This document shows, in pieces, positions 5,362 through 5,448 of a DNA stretch of 5,448 bases. The notes under the pieces are model-generated. The model saw only the letters and a list, made by a program, of their open reading frames with translations, was not told the origin of the DNA and did not search any database. Source of the DNA: an uncultured Lachnospiraceae bacterium (lineage in GTDB: Bacteria; Bacillota; Clostridia; Lachnospirales; Lachnospiraceae); the NCBI GenBank assembly GCA_934338765.1, contig CAKRHL010000161.1:1-5448 (forward strand), in the 5' to 3' direction. Both the position numbers and the translations under genes were made by a program. Positions within the stretch are counted from its first letter, which is position 1. The number at the start of each line of letters is the position of its first letter.

Positions 5362-5448
5362 CTACTTTGAGCTGGATTGCCACATGGACGACAAAATTAA
5401 ATTGATTGAAGCTGAATTTGGATTAAAGGGTTTTGCAATAATCGTTAA
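5330..5448 (+). CDS. Phage replisome organizer N-terminus (Lin1244/Lin1753, DUF4373 type), cut at the window end
   Basis: The frame starts at ATG 5330 and is still open at the window edge after 39 full codons. The N-terminus MAGRQNKVGLDYFELD, followed by CHMDDKIKLIEAEFGLKG and FAIIV, is characteristic of the Lin1244/Lin1753-like N-terminal domain (DUF4373) of phage replication proteins: an opening that commits to a DYFxLD strand, then a D-K-(I/V)-x-x-(I/L)-x-x-x-(F/Y)-G helix. Such proteins carry a winged-helix domain that binds the phage origin and helps load helicase. The rest, including any origin repeats within the gene, lies outside the window. It overlaps the previous gene by 32 bases in another frame. 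Recognition is confident although only the first residues are present. Confidence 0.8.
   Translation, partial: MAGRQNKVGLDYFELDCHMDDKIKLIEAEFGLKGFAIIV

Noticed and set aside
1..5448. CRISPR array, tRNA, insertion sequence, attachment site or toxin-antitoxin pair
   Set aside because: No direct-repeat array, tRNA-like cloverleaf, transposase, integrase or recognisable toxin or antitoxin was seen on either strand.

Overview
The window looks like part of the early (recombination and replication) region of a temperate phage or prophage of a Gram-positive gut-type Clostridia host, most likely Lachnospiraceae. The grounds are moderate base composition, strong AGGAGG-type ribosome binding sites, use of TTG starts, tightly packed or overlapping genes all on the + strand, and a gene set (SbcC/Rad50-like ATPase, candidate annealing protein, RecE-like PD-(D/E)XK nuclease, HNH-like protein, RusA-like protein, winged-helix protein, replisome-organizer start) that I recognise from such phages. 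Host assignment is by resemblance only; no marker gene fixes it.

Layout. 1-413: end of a secreted 3D (Asp-Asp-Asp) domain protein whose start lies just upstream of the window. 417-527: a 36-residue microprotein with a good ribosome binding site. 541-562: a hairpin leading into 578-844 (88-residue unknown protein), which overlaps by ATGA with 841-1023 (60-residue Cys-rich, probable zinc-binding protein). 1028-2458: SbcC/Rad50-like ATPase starting at TTG. 2469-3317: candidate single-strand annealing protein. 3314-4117: RecE-like PD-(D/E)XK nuclease. 4114-4425: HNH-like protein. 4379-4828: RusA-family protein lacking one catalytic Asp. 4828-4905: possible 25-residue ORF. 4908-4931: a second hairpin. 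4945-5361: winged-helix-like protein starting at TTG. 5330-end: start of a Lin1244/Lin1753-type (DUF4373) replisome-organizer protein, cut by the window edge.

The genes are joined by 4-base overlaps, longer overlaps or gaps of about 50 bases or less, with no visible terminator or convincing internal promoter, so the window is probably one segment of a polycistronic early operon. The central block (ATPase, annealing protein, nuclease) reads as a phage recombination module: the nuclease would resect ends, the annealing protein would pair strands, and the ATPase may remodel DNA or act with the nuclease. RusA and HNH-like proteins would process branched DNA, and the last two genes would begin replication initiation. 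No stretch over 300 bases lacks a gene.

The points most worth a second look are the RusA protein with Gly at the second catalytic Asp position, the ATPase with an altered Walker B, no zinc hook and no Mre11 partner, the Cys cluster of the nuclease, and the paired hairpin plus ribosome-binding-site elements.
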